Shown here in pieces: positions 17,659-27,075 of a stretch of DNA of 43,795 bases (positions are counted from its first letter, which is position 1; each line of letters starts with the position of its first letter). Made by a program: the position numbers and the translations under genes. The stretch lies in the NCBI RefSeq assembly GCF_000282035.1, contig NZ_AKKA01000077.1, forward strand, positions 1-43,795. The letters run 5' to 3'. This DNA comes from Rhizobium sp. CF122. GTDB lineage: Bacteria > Pseudomonadota > Alphaproteobacteria > Rhizobiales > Rhizobiaceae. The notes under the pieces are model-generated. The model saw only the letters and a program-made list of their open reading frames with translations. It was not told where the DNA came from and searched no databases.

Positions 17659-18792
17659 TCAATAAGGATCGACTGCATCGCGCAGACCATCGCCGAGCGC
17701 ATTGAACGCAAAGACGGTAATCAGGACGAAACCGACGGGCGCCAGGATCCAGGGATAGGTGCCGATCACCGAGTAATTCGCGGTGTCCTGCAGCATCAGG
17801 CCCCAGGAAATCAGCGGCGGCTTCACGGCAAAGCCGAGGAAGCCGAGGAAGGATTCCAAGAGCACGACACTCGGGATATGCAGGGTGACCGCAACGATGA
17901 CGTGGCTCATCACGTTCGGGAAGATGTGCTGGAAGATGATGCGCCGGTCGGTGGCGCCGACAGCCATGGCGGCACGCACATAGTCGATGCGGGCGAGCGC
18001 CAGCGTCTTGCCGCGCACTTCGCGCGACATCTGTGCCCAGCCGAGCGCCGACATGACGATGATGACGAAACCGAGGAAGACATTAGTCGGCGCCGTCACC
18101 GGGATCAGCGACGTCAGGGCGAGATAAAGAGGCAGCTGCGGGAAGGCGAGCACCACTTCGACGAAGCGCTGAACCCAGGTGTCGAAGGTGCCGCCGAAAT
18201 AGCCTGATACCATGCCGACCGTCGTACCGATCATCGTCACGATGAGGACGACGGTGAGCGCGATCGTCAGCGAAATCCGCGAACCGATGATGGCTCGTGA
18301 AAGGACGTCACGGCCGAACTTGTCGGTTCCGAGAAAGTGCACCGGCTGGCCGTCCACCGAACCGAAGAAGTGCCGGCTCGCCGGGATGAGACCAAAGAGC
18401 TTGTATTCGGCACCGCTCACGAAAAAGCCGAGGAGGCGCGGATTGTCGTAGTCAGGGCCGACAATCGGCTGGAAGGTCACGGGATCGAGCTCTTCGGATT
18501 CACCGAGCGCATAGACACGCGGCGGATAGGCGAAGTTGCCGTCTTTGTCGCGAAAGCTGATAACCTGTGGCGGGGCAAAGCCGACATCGGTCGCCTTGGG
18601 ATCCATCGGCGCGAAGAAATCCGCAAAGACTGCCATGAGAAGCAGCATGCCGACGAGGATGAGACCCATCATGCCGGTCCAGGAACGCCTCAGTCGGCGC
18701 CAGACGAGCGAAAGGTAGCTTTCATTGCCATGCGGTGCATTCTTGACAGATTCTTCGTGCGGTGGCGGGGGAGCGGAATCGAAGGCGAGCAT
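17659..18792 (-). CDS. agpC: ABC transporter permease, DppC/OppC-like
   Basis: Inner-membrane subunit of the alpha-galactoside importer, 377 residues. It opens with a cytoplasmic tail and the OppC_N pattern (YLSLVWRRLRRSWTGMMGLI), has a long periplasmic insertion at about 60-160, then the binding-protein-dependent permease core with the EAA-type loop (EVRGKTLALARIDYVRAAMA … GATDRRIIFQHIFPNV). Start ATG 18792 is one base beyond the TGA of the upstream permease and has GGAGGA 7-9 bases upstream, indicating translational coupling. The ATPase gene follows after 10 bases. Confidence 0.88.
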   Translation of the reverse strand: MLAFDSAPPPPHEESVKNAPHGNESYLSLVWRRLRRSWTGMMGLILVGMLLLMAVFADFFAPMDPKATDVGFAPPQVISFRDKDGNFAYPPRVYALGESEELDPVTFQPIVGPDYDNPRLLGFFVSGAEYKLFGLIPASRHFFGSVDGQPVHFLGTDKFGRDVLSRAIIGSRISLTIALTVVLIVTMIGTTVGMVSGYFGGTFDTWVQRFVEVVLAFPQLPLYLALTSLIPVTAPTNVFLGFVIIVMSALGWAQMSREVRGKTLALARIDYVRAAMAVGATDRRIIFQHIFPNVMSHVIVAVTLHIPSVVLLESFLGFLGFAVKPPLISWGLMLQDTANYSVIGTYPWILAPVGFVLITVFAFNALGDGLRDAVDPY

Positions 18793-18793
18793 A

Positions 18794-19801
18794 TCAGGCT
18801 CCTCCGTACTGGCGGACGCGCGGGTCCAGCATGGCAAGCAGCATATCAGCGATGATGTTGCCGACGATCAGCGTGGCAGAGAGCACCATCATGAAGGTGG
18901 CCGTGACGTAGACGTCGCCGATCGCCATGGAACCGACGATGGCAGGACCGACGGTGGGAAGCGAGAAGATGATCGCAGTCTCGATTTCGCCGGTCAGCAT
19001 GTAGGGAAGCACGACGCCCTGATACATCACGAGCGGGTGCAGCGCGTTAGGTACGGCATGGCGCATGACGACCGCCCGGCCTGACAGTCCCTTGGCGCGA
19101 GCGGTTTCGACATACTGCGCGTTCAGCGTATCGAGGAGGTTGCCGCGCATGACGCGCATGTTGTAGGCGAGACCGCCGAAGGTGGCGATGGCGACAACCG
19201 GCCAGACATGGCTGACGAGATCGACGAACTTCGCCCAGGACCACGGCGCTCCGCCAAATTGCGGTGAGAAGAAGCTGCCGATCTCCGAGACGTTGAATTG
19301 GAAGACAAGCAGGTAGACGATGATCAGCGCCATCAGGAAGCGCGGTACCGTCATGCCGAGGAAGGAGACGCCCGAAAGCAGGCTGTCGATCCAGGTATAC
19401 TGACGGGTGGCCGCCCAGATGCCGAAGCCGATGCCGAGCACGGATGCGAAGATGTGGCAGACCAAGGCAAGCGCCAGAGTGCGCGGCAGGCGCTCGGCCA
19501 CGACATCGGCGACAGGCTTGTTGTAAAACATGCTGTAGCCGAAATCGCCTTGGGAAATGATGCCCTTGATCCAGTTGAAGTACTGGATGACCATCGGCTG
19601 ATCGAGGCCATGGGCAATGCGGTAGGCCTGGGCCTGTTCATCCGCCTGAGCAAAGGAAGCCCCACTTTGATTGATCAGCTGCGAACGGATGTAGTCGGCA
19701 TAGTCACCAGGCGGTGCCTGGATGATCGCGAACGTCACGATGCTCAAAATGATGAGGACGGGTATCGCAGAGGCTATGCGCACGAGCAGGAATCGTAACA
19801 T
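18794..19801 (-). CDS. agpB: ABC transporter permease, DppB/OppB-like
   Basis: Inner-membrane subunit of the alpha-galactoside importer, 335 residues with about six membrane segments. The N-terminus MLRFLLVRIASAIPVLIILS is typical of the DppB family, and the C-terminal core carries the cytoplasmic loop QYVETARAKGLSGRAVVMRH, then NALHPLV and the final MLLAMLDPRVRQYG. It is followed by agpC with a one-base gap. The AAGGAG upstream of ATG 19801 is about 14 bases away, longer than ideal. It lies 112 bases after the binding-protein gene; such a gap is common where the binding protein is made in excess. Confidence 0.88.
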   Translation of the reverse strand: MLRFLLVRIASAIPVLIILSIVTFAIIQAPPGDYADYIRSQLINQSGASFAQADEQAQAYRIAHGLDQPMVIQYFNWIKGIISQGDFGYSMFYNKPVADVVAERLPRTLALALVCHIFASVLGIGFGIWAATRQYTWIDSLLSGVSFLGMTVPRFLMALIIVYLLVFQFNVSEIGSFFSPQFGGAPWSWAKFVDLVSHVWPVVAIATFGGLAYNMRVMRGNLLDTLNAQYVETARAKGLSGRAVVMRHAVPNALHPLVMYQGVVLPYMLTGEIETAIIFSLPTVGPAIVGSMAIGDVYVTATFMMVLSATLIVGNIIADMLLAMLDPRVRQYGGA

Positions 19802-19913
19802 CGGACGGTTCGCTTCTCCTTGCCGCCAGTCGTGCCTGTCGGTACGGCCGGCTTGTTGATCTTTCCCGGCCGCGCTTCACGCGCGACCGGAGTCCTCGGT
19901 TGGGAGGGAACTC

Positions 19914-22001
19914 TTAGTTGACTGGGCCCTTGTCACCGGGCTTGCCGGGCAGCTGCTCGGGGAACAGCTCGTATTTGCCCTGCTTGTCGGCAGCCACCCA
20001 CAGACGTTCGCGGATGACGGAGTCTTCAGCCCAGTTGAACATGAAGATCGGGGTACCTTCGGGCACGTTCGAGAAGCGCTTGTTGATGATCAGCGCACCC
20101 GGATATTCCGTGAGCCCGACGGTATCGACATTCTCCGTCGCGACCTTCTGGTACTGCTTCATGAGTTCGACGCGCTCGTTGTTGTCCTGGCTGGCCTGAA
20201 ACTTCGTGATAATACCCACCAGCTTCTCTTCGTAGGGCATCAGGTCAACTTTGCCGTCCTTGCCAGCGCGATGCTGCCAGCTCGTGCGTGGGCCAACGGG
20301 CGCAAGCTGCTCGGTGTTCTGGACCACCGACGCAAGCTCCGGCGAACTACGCTGGATCAACCAGTCGAAACGGCCGCCATAATGGGCATCGTCACGCTTT
20401 GTACCGTCCAAAGCATTGAGGACGACCTTTATGCCAAGCTTTTCCATCTGTCCGATGACGCCTTCGGCAAGGCTCTTGTCGGTCGCATACTGGTTGTTGA
20501 CGAGAAGGACGATCTCAACGTTCTTGCCGTCTGCCGTTCCGGCGGGGAAATTGACGAAGCCGTCACCATCCGTGTCCTTCAAGCCAACCTTGGCAAGCAA
20601 TTCCTTGGCGCCCTTCAGATCTAAGGGGTAATAGACGACGGAATTGCGATCGTAGAAGCTTGTGCCCGACGAGAGGCCACCGGGATAGATCGCCGTGAAC
20701 GGACCCTTGACCAGCGAGTCACCGATCGCCTTGCGGTCGAGACCCATGGTGATCGCCTTGCGGAAGTCTTCATTGCGGTTGAGTTCGCGGATCGCCTGGC
20801 CACGGGCATCGGGATCGCCCCAGCCGTTGGCGGACAGGTTCATGCGCATGTTGTAGCCGATCAGGCGCGGTCCGAAGGCAAGCCGCGCCGGCGCGGTCTT
20901 CTCGGCAGCGCGCTTCAGCGACGCCACGAAGTTTTCCGGTTGTTCCAGGTTGGAAAAATCGCCGGAACCTGCCACGGCCTGCACATCGCGGTCGGCCCAG
21001 GTCGACAGCTTGTAGTGCAGCTCATTGAGATAAGGCAGCTGATTGCCCTTCTCGTCGACCTTCCAGTAGTAGGGGTTGCGGCGCAACACGATGATGTCGT
21101 CGGGACGATATTCCACCGGCACCCAGGCCCCCATGACCGGGATGTTCATGTATTCCGGCGGGAAGGCATTCTTGAACTGGTCGTAGGTGTTCTTCGAGTA
21201 TTTCGGATGCTGCGGCTTCAGGATATGCGACGGGCCTGGGCAAAAGCTCGGGTAGGCCATCGTATAAAGATACTGCTTCGGGAAAGCCTCCTTGAAGGTC
21301 CATTCGACGGTGTAGTCGTCGATCTTCGTCAGCGTCGTTCCCTCGCCGAAAGCCTCCGGCGATGCGCCGCCGCCGAGCGGCGAGACGTTGGGATCGATGA
21401 CCTCGTCGTCCCAATAGAACATGACGTCGTCGGCGGTGAAGGGCACGCCGTCGGACCACTTTGCGCCTTCGACCAGGTGCATGGTCAGCTTATGACCGTC
21501 CTGCGACCACTCCCAGCTCTTCGCAAGGTTCGGAAGCGGTTCGGTGTCCTTGGCCTGAATCTGGAAGAGAGGTGCGGTGCGCGTCAGGCATTCCGACATG
21601 CCGATATCGATGCCGCCCCAGCCCTGCGTCTGGCCGGCGCCGTAATTCCATCCTTCTGGACGGCCGCCGATGACATGGCGCATGGTGTCGCCGTAGACAC
21701 CGACACCATCGACCATGTTCTCGGTCTTGAAGACGAGCGGCTCCTTGGGGAGGCGATCCTTGATCGGTGGCAGCTTGCCAGTCGCGACGAAGTTCTTCGT
21801 CACCCAATCCGGCTCGTGATATTCAGGCAGCGCCTTGAACTCTTCGATCGTATCTCTGGAGACGTATTTGATCTTGCCCTCCGCCGGGAATTGCGGCGGA
21901 GCAGGCGGTGCCGTCGGCTCGGAAGCGTAGGCGTTCAAGGCCGAAACCGAGACGCTGAGCGCCAGTCCGGCAAGAATGCCAAGGTTACGGAAATTTTTCA
22001 T
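19914..22001 (-). CDS. agpA: Periplasmic alpha-galactoside-binding protein, family 5
   Basis: Captures the sugar substrate in the periplasm for the AgpBCD importer. The 695-residue length and family 5 (oligopeptide-type) sequence fit S. meliloti AgpA, which binds melibiose and raffinose despite being related to peptide-binding proteins. Signal peptide: MKNFRNLGILAGLALSVSVS then ALNAYA, with cleavage likely before SEPTAPP. Family 5 features follow: GIDIGMSECLTRTAPLFQ, NLAKSWEWSQDGHKLTMHL, SDGVPFTADDVMFYWDDEV. The start has GGGAG 8 bases upstream. It sits second in the operon after a GH4 gene. Sugar rather than peptide specificity is inferred from the two flanking glycosidases and the AraC gene. 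Confidence 0.88.
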   Translation of the reverse strand: MKNFRNLGILAGLALSVSVSALNAYASEPTAPPAPPQFPAEGKIKYVSRDTIEEFKALPEYHEPDWVTKNFVATGKLPPIKDRLPKEPLVFKTENMVDGVGVYGDTMRHVIGGRPEGWNYGAGQTQGWGGIDIGMSECLTRTAPLFQIQAKDTEPLPNLAKSWEWSQDGHKLTMHLVEGAKWSDGVPFTADDVMFYWDDEVIDPNVSPLGGGASPEAFGEGTTLTKIDDYTVEWTFKEAFPKQYLYTMAYPSFCPGPSHILKPQHPKYSKNTYDQFKNAFPPEYMNIPVMGAWVPVEYRPDDIIVLRRNPYYWKVDEKGNQLPYLNELHYKLSTWADRDVQAVAGSGDFSNLEQPENFVASLKRAAEKTAPARLAFGPRLIGYNMRMNLSANGWGDPDARGQAIRELNRNEDFRKAITMGLDRKAIGDSLVKGPFTAIYPGGLSSGTSFYDRNSVVYYPLDLKGAKELLAKVGLKDTDGDGFVNFPAGTADGKNVEIVLLVNNQYATDKSLAEGVIGQMEKLGIKVVLNALDGTKRDDAHYGGRFDWLIQRSSPELASVVQNTEQLAPVGPRTSWQHRAGKDGKVDLMPYEEKLVGIITKFQASQDNNERVELMKQYQKVATENVDTVGLTEYPGALIINKRFSNVPEGTPIFMFNWAEDSVIRERLWVAADKQGKYELFPEQLPGKPGDKGPVN

Positions 22002-22123
22002 CGTTTCTCCCTCTTGTTTCAGGGGGCACTTGGCCGCCCTGTTTCTCCTCAGACGATCCGGGGGACAGGCTTGCGCCGATGGGTTCCCTCCCGGAGCCCA
22101 TCGCCACCCGTCCTCCGGGAAAC

Positions 22124-23590
22124 TTAGACGGCCTGCTTCATTGCCGCCTTTTCGGCACGTAACTCCTCGATCGAGCGGACGTTGCGGCGGGCTGCGCCTT
22201 CCCAGTCGCGGGTCTTGACCGTCGACTTTGCCAGCCGCTCCTTGGCGGCTGGAACAACATTAGCATATTGCGGCAGCCAGCGTGCCTGGGCGACGACCAT
22301 CTCGTCGACCATCTGCCAGACCTCTTCCGGGGTCGCGACAGCCCCGACCAGCGGGTCGTGCAGTACGGCAAGCTTCAGAAGGTCGATATCGCCGCTGATC
22401 GCTGCATGTACCGACATGCGCTGGACGTTGATCGACGCCATACAGGTGGCAGCGCAGGCTTCCGGAATGGTGATTCCCGAAACCATGTTGATGCCGAAGC
22501 GGTCAACGAAGCCGGGCGACTCGATGATCGCATCGGACGGCAGGTTGGTGATGACCCCATTGTTCTTGAGGTTGAAGTGACCGCGGTAGACGCGCCCCGT
22601 TTCCAGGGCCTCGAGGATATGGCTCGCATGCTCGTTCGAACGCTTGGCCGGATCAATCGGCTTGGATGCCGATTCCAGAAATTGCGGGAACTCGGTCTCG
22701 AACCAGTTGCGGGTCTCGGTGGAGTGCCGGAGGTAGCCACCGGTTTCGCCATGGATCCAGTCGGACATGTCGATCCACTTGGTGATCTCGTCCGGGCGCT
22801 TGCGATACCAGGGGAGGTATTCCGAGAGATGCCCGTTGCTTTCCGTGGAGTAGACGCCGAAGCGCTTCAGGACGTCGATACGTAGCTTTTCCTGCTGCGA
22901 GAAGACCGGATGCGCCTCGAAGGCTGCGACGAGCTCGTCCTTGCCGATCTTGCGCCCGTTGAGACGCAGGTCTACAAACCAGGTCTGGTGGTTGATGCCC
23001 GAGCAGATATAGTCGAGTTCGGAAGGCTGCTTTGCGCCAAGCACTTCGGCGATCTGTTCAGCGCCATGCTGGACACCATGGCAAAGCCCGACAGTGTCGA
23101 CCTTGCCGTATTCGATCGCGGCCCAGGTGTTCATCGCCATCGGATTGGCATAGTTCAGGAACTTGGCACCCGGCTCAGCAACTTCCCGGATATCCTTGCA
23201 GAAGTCGAGAATGACCGGAATATTGCGCTGGCCATAGAGAATGCCGCCAGCGCAAATCGTATCGCCGACGCACTGGTCGATGCCGTATTTCAACGGAATG
23301 CGGATGTCGTCCGCATAAGCCTCCAGACCGCCGACACGCACGCAGCTGATGATGTAGCGCGCACCCGTCAGCGCCTCGCGACGGTTGGTCGTCGCCGTCA
23401 CCTTGGTCGGCAGCTTGTTGGAAGAAACGATCGTGTCGAGGATCTGCTTGATCATCTGCAGATTGTGTTCGCTCAAGTCGGTGAGCGCGAACTCAACGTC
23501 CTGGAATTCCGGCACGCAGAGGATGTCGGTGAACAGTTTTTTCGTGAAGCCGACGCTGCCCGCGCCGATGATAGCGATTTTGAAACTCAT
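22124..23590 (-). CDS. agaL1: GH4 family glycosidase, probable second alpha-galactosidase
   Basis: A 488-residue NAD- and metal-dependent GH4 enzyme, first gene of the operon. It has the NAD motif IIGAGSVGFTKKLF, NYANPMAMNTWAA, VGLCHGVQHG with metal ligand Cys170, and SGINHQTWF with His201, then TESNGHLSEYLPWYRK. It is clearly a paralogue of the MelA-like enzyme at the operon end but belongs to another GH4 branch (alpha-glucosidase/alpha-galactosidase type), so its substrate may differ. The ATG at 23590 is preceded by AAGGA; the frame continues upstream without family sequence. The symbol is by analogy with S. meliloti and is tentative. It diverges from the AraC gene across a 202-bp control region. 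Confidence 0.85.
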   Translation of the reverse strand: MSFKIAIIGAGSVGFTKKLFTDILCVPEFQDVEFALTDLSEHNLQMIKQILDTIVSSNKLPTKVTATTNRREALTGARYIISCVRVGGLEAYADDIRIPLKYGIDQCVGDTICAGGILYGQRNIPVILDFCKDIREVAEPGAKFLNYANPMAMNTWAAIEYGKVDTVGLCHGVQHGAEQIAEVLGAKQPSELDYICSGINHQTWFVDLRLNGRKIGKDELVAAFEAHPVFSQQEKLRIDVLKRFGVYSTESNGHLSEYLPWYRKRPDEITKWIDMSDWIHGETGGYLRHSTETRNWFETEFPQFLESASKPIDPAKRSNEHASHILEALETGRVYRGHFNLKNNGVITNLPSDAIIESPGFVDRFGINMVSGITIPEACAATCMASINVQRMSVHAAISGDIDLLKLAVLHDPLVGAVATPEEVWQMVDEMVVAQARWLPQYANVVPAAKERLAKSTVKTRDWEGAARRNVRSIEELRAEKAAMKQAV

Positions 23591-23792
23591 GATCCTTGCC
23601 TCAATGCGATCAATTTGCCGGCGCTGAAGGATGAGAAGAAGAATTGGACGCGGGCTTGCGCTCGACGCCAAAAAAGGCCAGAAATCCGGCTTATTCTCCT
23701 CCCCGCCGCTCCTCGGTGCTGGCGGTGTTCTCTCTCTTGAGAGCCGATTATGCGCATATTCGGCGAGGCCGCCAGAGAAGGATTATGCTTTC
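23591..23792. promoter_or_regulatory. Divergent control region of the alpha-galactoside locus
   Basis: This 202-bp region separates the agp operon (minus) from the AraC-type activator gene (plus) and should contain both promoters and the activator's sites. Near the activator end is an imperfect 20-bp palindrome at 23744-23763 with the perfect core TATGCGCATA flanked by CCGA and TCGG. A shorter inverted repeat, CTCTC/GAGAG, lies just before it at 23732-23743. Binding to either is inferred only. Confidence 0.5.
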
Positions 23793-24683
23793 ATGGGTAA
23801 TTCTGTGCTGCAAAAACTGATTGATAATGGTCCTGTCATGCGGACAGTATCGCTGCCGCGCGGCCGCCAGAGCCTGCACACGATGCCCACCAGCACCGGC
23901 TACGAGATCCGCGAGAACGCGACCTATGACTGGGATGGCCGAAAGCGCGGGCAAACACCTTTTACCGTCCTGCAGCATACGATCAGAGGCGCAGGAAACC
24001 TGCGCTACGAGAATCGCCAGCTGTGTGTGAAGGAGGGAGAGACGCTGCTGGTCCTCGTTCCGCACAATCATCGTTATTGGCTCGAGGATGGAGACCGCTG
24101 GGAGTTCTTCTGGATTTCAATGAATGGAGAAGAGGCGCTTCGTATCCATCGCTCGATCCTTGCCGTGACCGGCCCGATCTTGAAGCTGCAACCGCGGACA
24201 ATCGAGCATCTGGCCGACTGCAGCCTGCGGCTGATCAATGATGCGGAGACGCCGGGACTGGCCTCCGCAATCGCTTATGAGGCAGCCATGGCGCTATATG
24301 ACGACGTCTTCGGCTCGCATCCTGTCTTCAGTGAAGAGTACCGGACGATGCAGCACGTCATCGACTACATCATGGCCAATCTGGAGCGACCGCTGCCCGT
24401 CGAGGATCTTGCGCGGGTCGCGGGTCTCAGCCGGGCACATTTCTCGCGAATGTTCGCGGCCAACGAGGGCCTGCCGCCAGCAGAATTCGTTCTTCAGAAG
24501 CGCTTGAAGCGGGCGGTGAAGCTGTTGACCAAGACCGCCAACATGCCTGTGAAGGAAGTGGCGATCCGCTCGGGCTTCGAGGATGCCAATTATTTCTCCA
24601 AAGTATTCCGGCGCGTCTATGGCACCAATCCGACCGAGTTCCGCACGACCGGCATGTATGCGAGCGTCGGCAAAATCCGCTGA
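23793..24683 (+). CDS. agpT: AraC-family activator of alpha-galactoside genes
   Basis: A 296-residue transcription regulator. The N-terminal 160 residues look like an AraC sensor cupin (YDWDGRKRGQTPFTVLQHTI, GETLLVLVPHNHRYWLE). The C-terminal 100 residues are a double helix-turn-helix: PLPVEDLARVAGLSRAHFSR and MPVKEVAIRSGFEDANYFSK followed by VFRRVYGTNPTEFR, the AraC family signature. In S. meliloti an AraC-like activator, AgpT, is required for induction of the agp genes, and this gene sits divergently beside the equivalent operon. I chose ATG 23793; the frame is open 54 codons upstream but that part is not family-like. An AAGGA lies about 13 bases before the ATG. Confidence 0.87.
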   Translation: MGNSVLQKLIDNGPVMRTVSLPRGRQSLHTMPTSTGYEIRENATYDWDGRKRGQTPFTVLQHTIRGAGNLRYENRQLCVKEGETLLVLVPHNHRYWLEDGDRWEFFWISMNGEEALRIHRSILAVTGPILKLQPRTIEHLADCSLRLINDAETPGLASAIAYEAAMALYDDVFGSHPVFSEEYRTMQHVIDYIMANLERPLPVEDLARVAGLSRAHFSRMFAANEGLPPAEFVLQKRLKRAVKLLTKTANMPVKEVAIRSGFEDANYFSKVFRRVYGTNPTEFRTTGMYASVGKIR

Positions 24684-24704
24684 CGCCCGCGTTGAGCGGC
24701 AGCG

Positions 24705-25418
24705 CTATTGTGCTGTGTCGTAATCGAGTTTCGGATACCACGTCGGCGGGCGGCCTTCAGGCGTGGTGTCAAGCACGGTCCAGAGCGGCATGAAGTCAGG
24801 TGCACCGCGTGGATCCTGGCCGGGATCTGCGGTTGCCGGCCCCATCTCCGGGTTCCAGAAATGGCGGATCACACCATCCTTGATCGTGAAGACGTTATAG
24901 GCCGCGTCATCGCTGCCATCAGGCCCAATGGCGTGGTAGTCGCGGCTAAACTCGTCGGTCGTGTCGGAGTAGAGTGGCAGGTGATGCCAGCCGCGCTCTT
25001 TCTTGAACGCCAGCAACCGCTCGATGGGCGAGCGCGCAACAACGGCGAAAGCGACCCGCTGGCTGATATCAGGAACCTCGCCATCGAGTGCCGACAGCAT
25101 GGATGTGCACATCGGGCATGGCAGCTCTCGCTGCGGCCCGTACATGTAATTGTAAATGACGAGTGTGGATTTATTTCCGAACAGGTCCTTTAGCGTTACT
25201 TCGCCGTCCGGCCCTTGAAAGCGGTAGTCCTTCGTTACCTGGCCGCCGGGAGGCAACGCACGGCGCTGCTCAGCCACGCGCTCGATATGCCGGCGCAACT
25301 CGATTTCTTCGGCGAGCAGGTCATCGCGAGCCTGCCGATATTCGAGACTTTCGTTCGGAAAACTGAGGCCGTTTCTTCTTGCCAGCTCCCTCGCAGAAAC
25401 AAGGTTATTTGCATCCAT
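24705..25418 (-). CDS. DUF899 thioredoxin-fold protein
   Basis: A 237-residue cytoplasmic protein of the DUF899 family. Diagnostic stretches are EYRQARDDLLAEEIELRRHI near the N-terminus, KDLFGNKSTLVIYNYMYGPQ followed by PCPMCTSMLSALDG (a redox-type CPMC motif), and DEFSRDYHAIGPDG, HFWNPEMGPA and DFMPLWTVLDTTPEGRP at the end. Members have a thioredoxin-like fold; the reaction is not established. ATG 25418 is set by AGGAGG about 8 bases upstream. It converges with the AraC gene across 21 bases and is probably a single transcription unit. Confidence 0.85.
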   Translation of the reverse strand: MDANNLVSARELARRNGLSFPNESLEYRQARDDLLAEEIELRRHIERVAEQRRALPPGGQVTKDYRFQGPDGEVTLKDLFGNKSTLVIYNYMYGPQRELPCPMCTSMLSALDGEVPDISQRVAFAVVARSPIERLLAFKKERGWHHLPLYSDTTDEFSRDYHAIGPDGSDDAAYNVFTIKDGVIRHFWNPEMGPATADPGQDPRGAPDFMPLWTVLDTTPEGRPPTWYPKLDYDTAQ

Positions 25419-25756
25419 CACGTGAACCTCCTCCGGTTTTTGACAGGACGATGCGGCGGATCTCGCGGACGCGTTCCGCCGTCCAAACAAGGAACGTTTG
25501 ACGACTGCGAAATTCGACAGAAGGGTTCAAATTTTTTTGATGCAGCCGATCGGATGCACTTTGTAGGAGCTTGAATTTGCTGCGATACTATCCGCCGTTG
25601 CAGCTAGCTGCACATTCGTTTGTCTTAGACTTTTATCCCCTTTCCCACGCCGATTTGAGGCCTATGTCCCCTTCATCCTTCATCTCCTGGAAAGGACCAG
25701 GGAGGCTTCAAAGCATCGTGGCAACCGGTGTCGAAGCCGCCTCTATGGAGAGAACA

Positions 25757-26092
25757 ATGCGATCCTTCATATCCCTGATCGAGGCAGCCGTTGTCGCGGC
25801 CGGTTCCCCAGTCGCATCTGATGACGGCAAGGGCATCGAGCGTGCTCAGGCCGTGTGCTCGTTTCTCGAAAATACCGGCTTGAATGGCAATTGTGCCGTC
25901 GACGCCAAGGAAACGCTCATCGAAGTTTCGCTAGCAGGGCAATACGACAGCCCGGCTGACTGCCCCAAGGTCGCTGACATGTTGCGGGCACATGGTTTTC
26001 AACTAGGCCCGAACTGGGAGCTTCGGATCAAGGCGAGCATCAAGGACGAGCCCGAGGTCACCGAGTGCGGTTTGGCGCCTGCTCGACAATAG
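25757..26092 (+). CDS. Short hypothetical protein
   Basis: A predicted 111-residue protein I do not recognise. The first 20 residues (MRSFISLIEAAVVAAGSPVA) are hydrophobic and could be a weak signal sequence or anchor. The rest is mixed, with three cysteines (AVCSFLE, NCAVDAK, DCPKVAD) spaced evenly enough for disulfides. ATG 25757 has GGAGAG 4-5 bases upstream. The frame is open from 25571, but the earlier part has no ribosome site and shows a block rich in Pro/Ser unlike the remainder. Its neighbours give no functional hint. Confidence 0.55.
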   Translation: MRSFISLIEAAVVAAGSPVASDDGKGIERAQAVCSFLENTGLNGNCAVDAKETLIEVSLAGQYDSPADCPKVADMLRAHGFQLGPNWELRIKASIKDEPEVTECGLAPARQ

Positions 26093-26141
26093 AAGCCAAC
26101 CCAGCAGAGCGACGTGCGTTAGCACGCCGACGGTCAAACAG

Positions 26142-26888
26142 CTATGGCGTCGACTTAGGCGTGATCGTCAGCGCTGATCCATGAGCTTCCCGCAACTCGC
26201 TATCGCCAACCTGGCGGTCGGTTGCCTTGTGCAGCAGGATTGAACTGTAGCCCTGAAGACGCGTTCCTTCGATCAATGTCACGTCGGAATTTCCTGGATT
26301 GTCGGAGCGCTCGAACCAGTCGACCGCGTGGCGGAGAAAGTTCATTTCAAACGCTCGATTTGTGACACCGTGGCCAACGATGACGATGTCGTTGCCTCCA
26401 TCGGACACGTCATCGATCACGGTTTGCACAAAAAGACGAAGCCGCTGCGCCACATCCGCCCTGCTCTCGCCATCCGGTGGCCTTGCATAGAACTTCCCGC
26501 TGTTGTTTCGCAGCCTGGCCCATTTCTCGAACTCATCTGGAAACTTCTGTCGCCGCTCCGCATGGTCGTAGATTTCGGTGAAGAGGCCAAAATCCTGCTC
26601 GCGCAAGAGGTAGTCCTCCCGAACATCCCTTACCCATTCCGGCGGCAGGGCCTCCAGCAGCGCATCCTTGCTTTGTCGCGTCCGCAGATACGGCGAGAAC
26701 CATATATCCAGTCTTTGGTTTTCGCCCTGGGGCAATTCGGCAAGATAGGCCGCAACCGCTCGGCCGGCCACGAGCGCTTGTCGATAGCCCCATTGTGTCA
26801 GCGGGACGTTGTGATCGCCAAACTGCCCATAGGCTTTCTCATTGATGTTGCCCAGAGATTCGCCGTGCCGGACGAGAAAGATGCGCAT
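26142..26888 (-). CDS. Histidine phosphatase (phosphoglycerate-mutase-like)
   Basis: A 248-residue member of the histidine phosphatase superfamily, branch 1. The phosphohistidine motif is at the N-terminus, FLVRHGESLGN (His8); the second conserved histidine is in IVIVGHGVTNRAFEM, and the intermediate arginine lies in FSPYLRTRQSKDAL. There is a DG-containing acid/base region, LREQDFGLFTEIYDH. No signal peptide. Substrate is unpredictable in this family and the neighbours do not help. The ribosome site before ATG 26888 is weak. Confidence 0.85.
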   Translation of the reverse strand: MRIFLVRHGESLGNINEKAYGQFGDHNVPLTQWGYRQALVAGRAVAAYLAELPQGENQRLDIWFSPYLRTRQSKDALLEALPPEWVRDVREDYLLREQDFGLFTEIYDHAERRQKFPDEFEKWARLRNNSGKFYARPPDGESRADVAQRLRLFVQTVIDDVSDGGNDIVIVGHGVTNRAFEMNFLRHAVDWFERSDNPGNSDVTLIEGTRLQGYSSILLHKATDRQVGDSELREAHGSALTITPKSTP

Positions 26889-27075
26889 TGGTCGCCGTGT
26901 GTTTCAATATCAGTTGGCGCCATCATGAAGGCATAGGAGGCGCGGTGCAACTTGGGCGGCATCGGCCGGGCGGTACCTGCAATGCGGGCAGCATCCGGCA
27001 AAAAGCAAAAGCAGCAATTGAGTTAAATATTAGCGCGTGCTTTATTGCGTCTCGCGTTCACTACCGGAGGTATCT

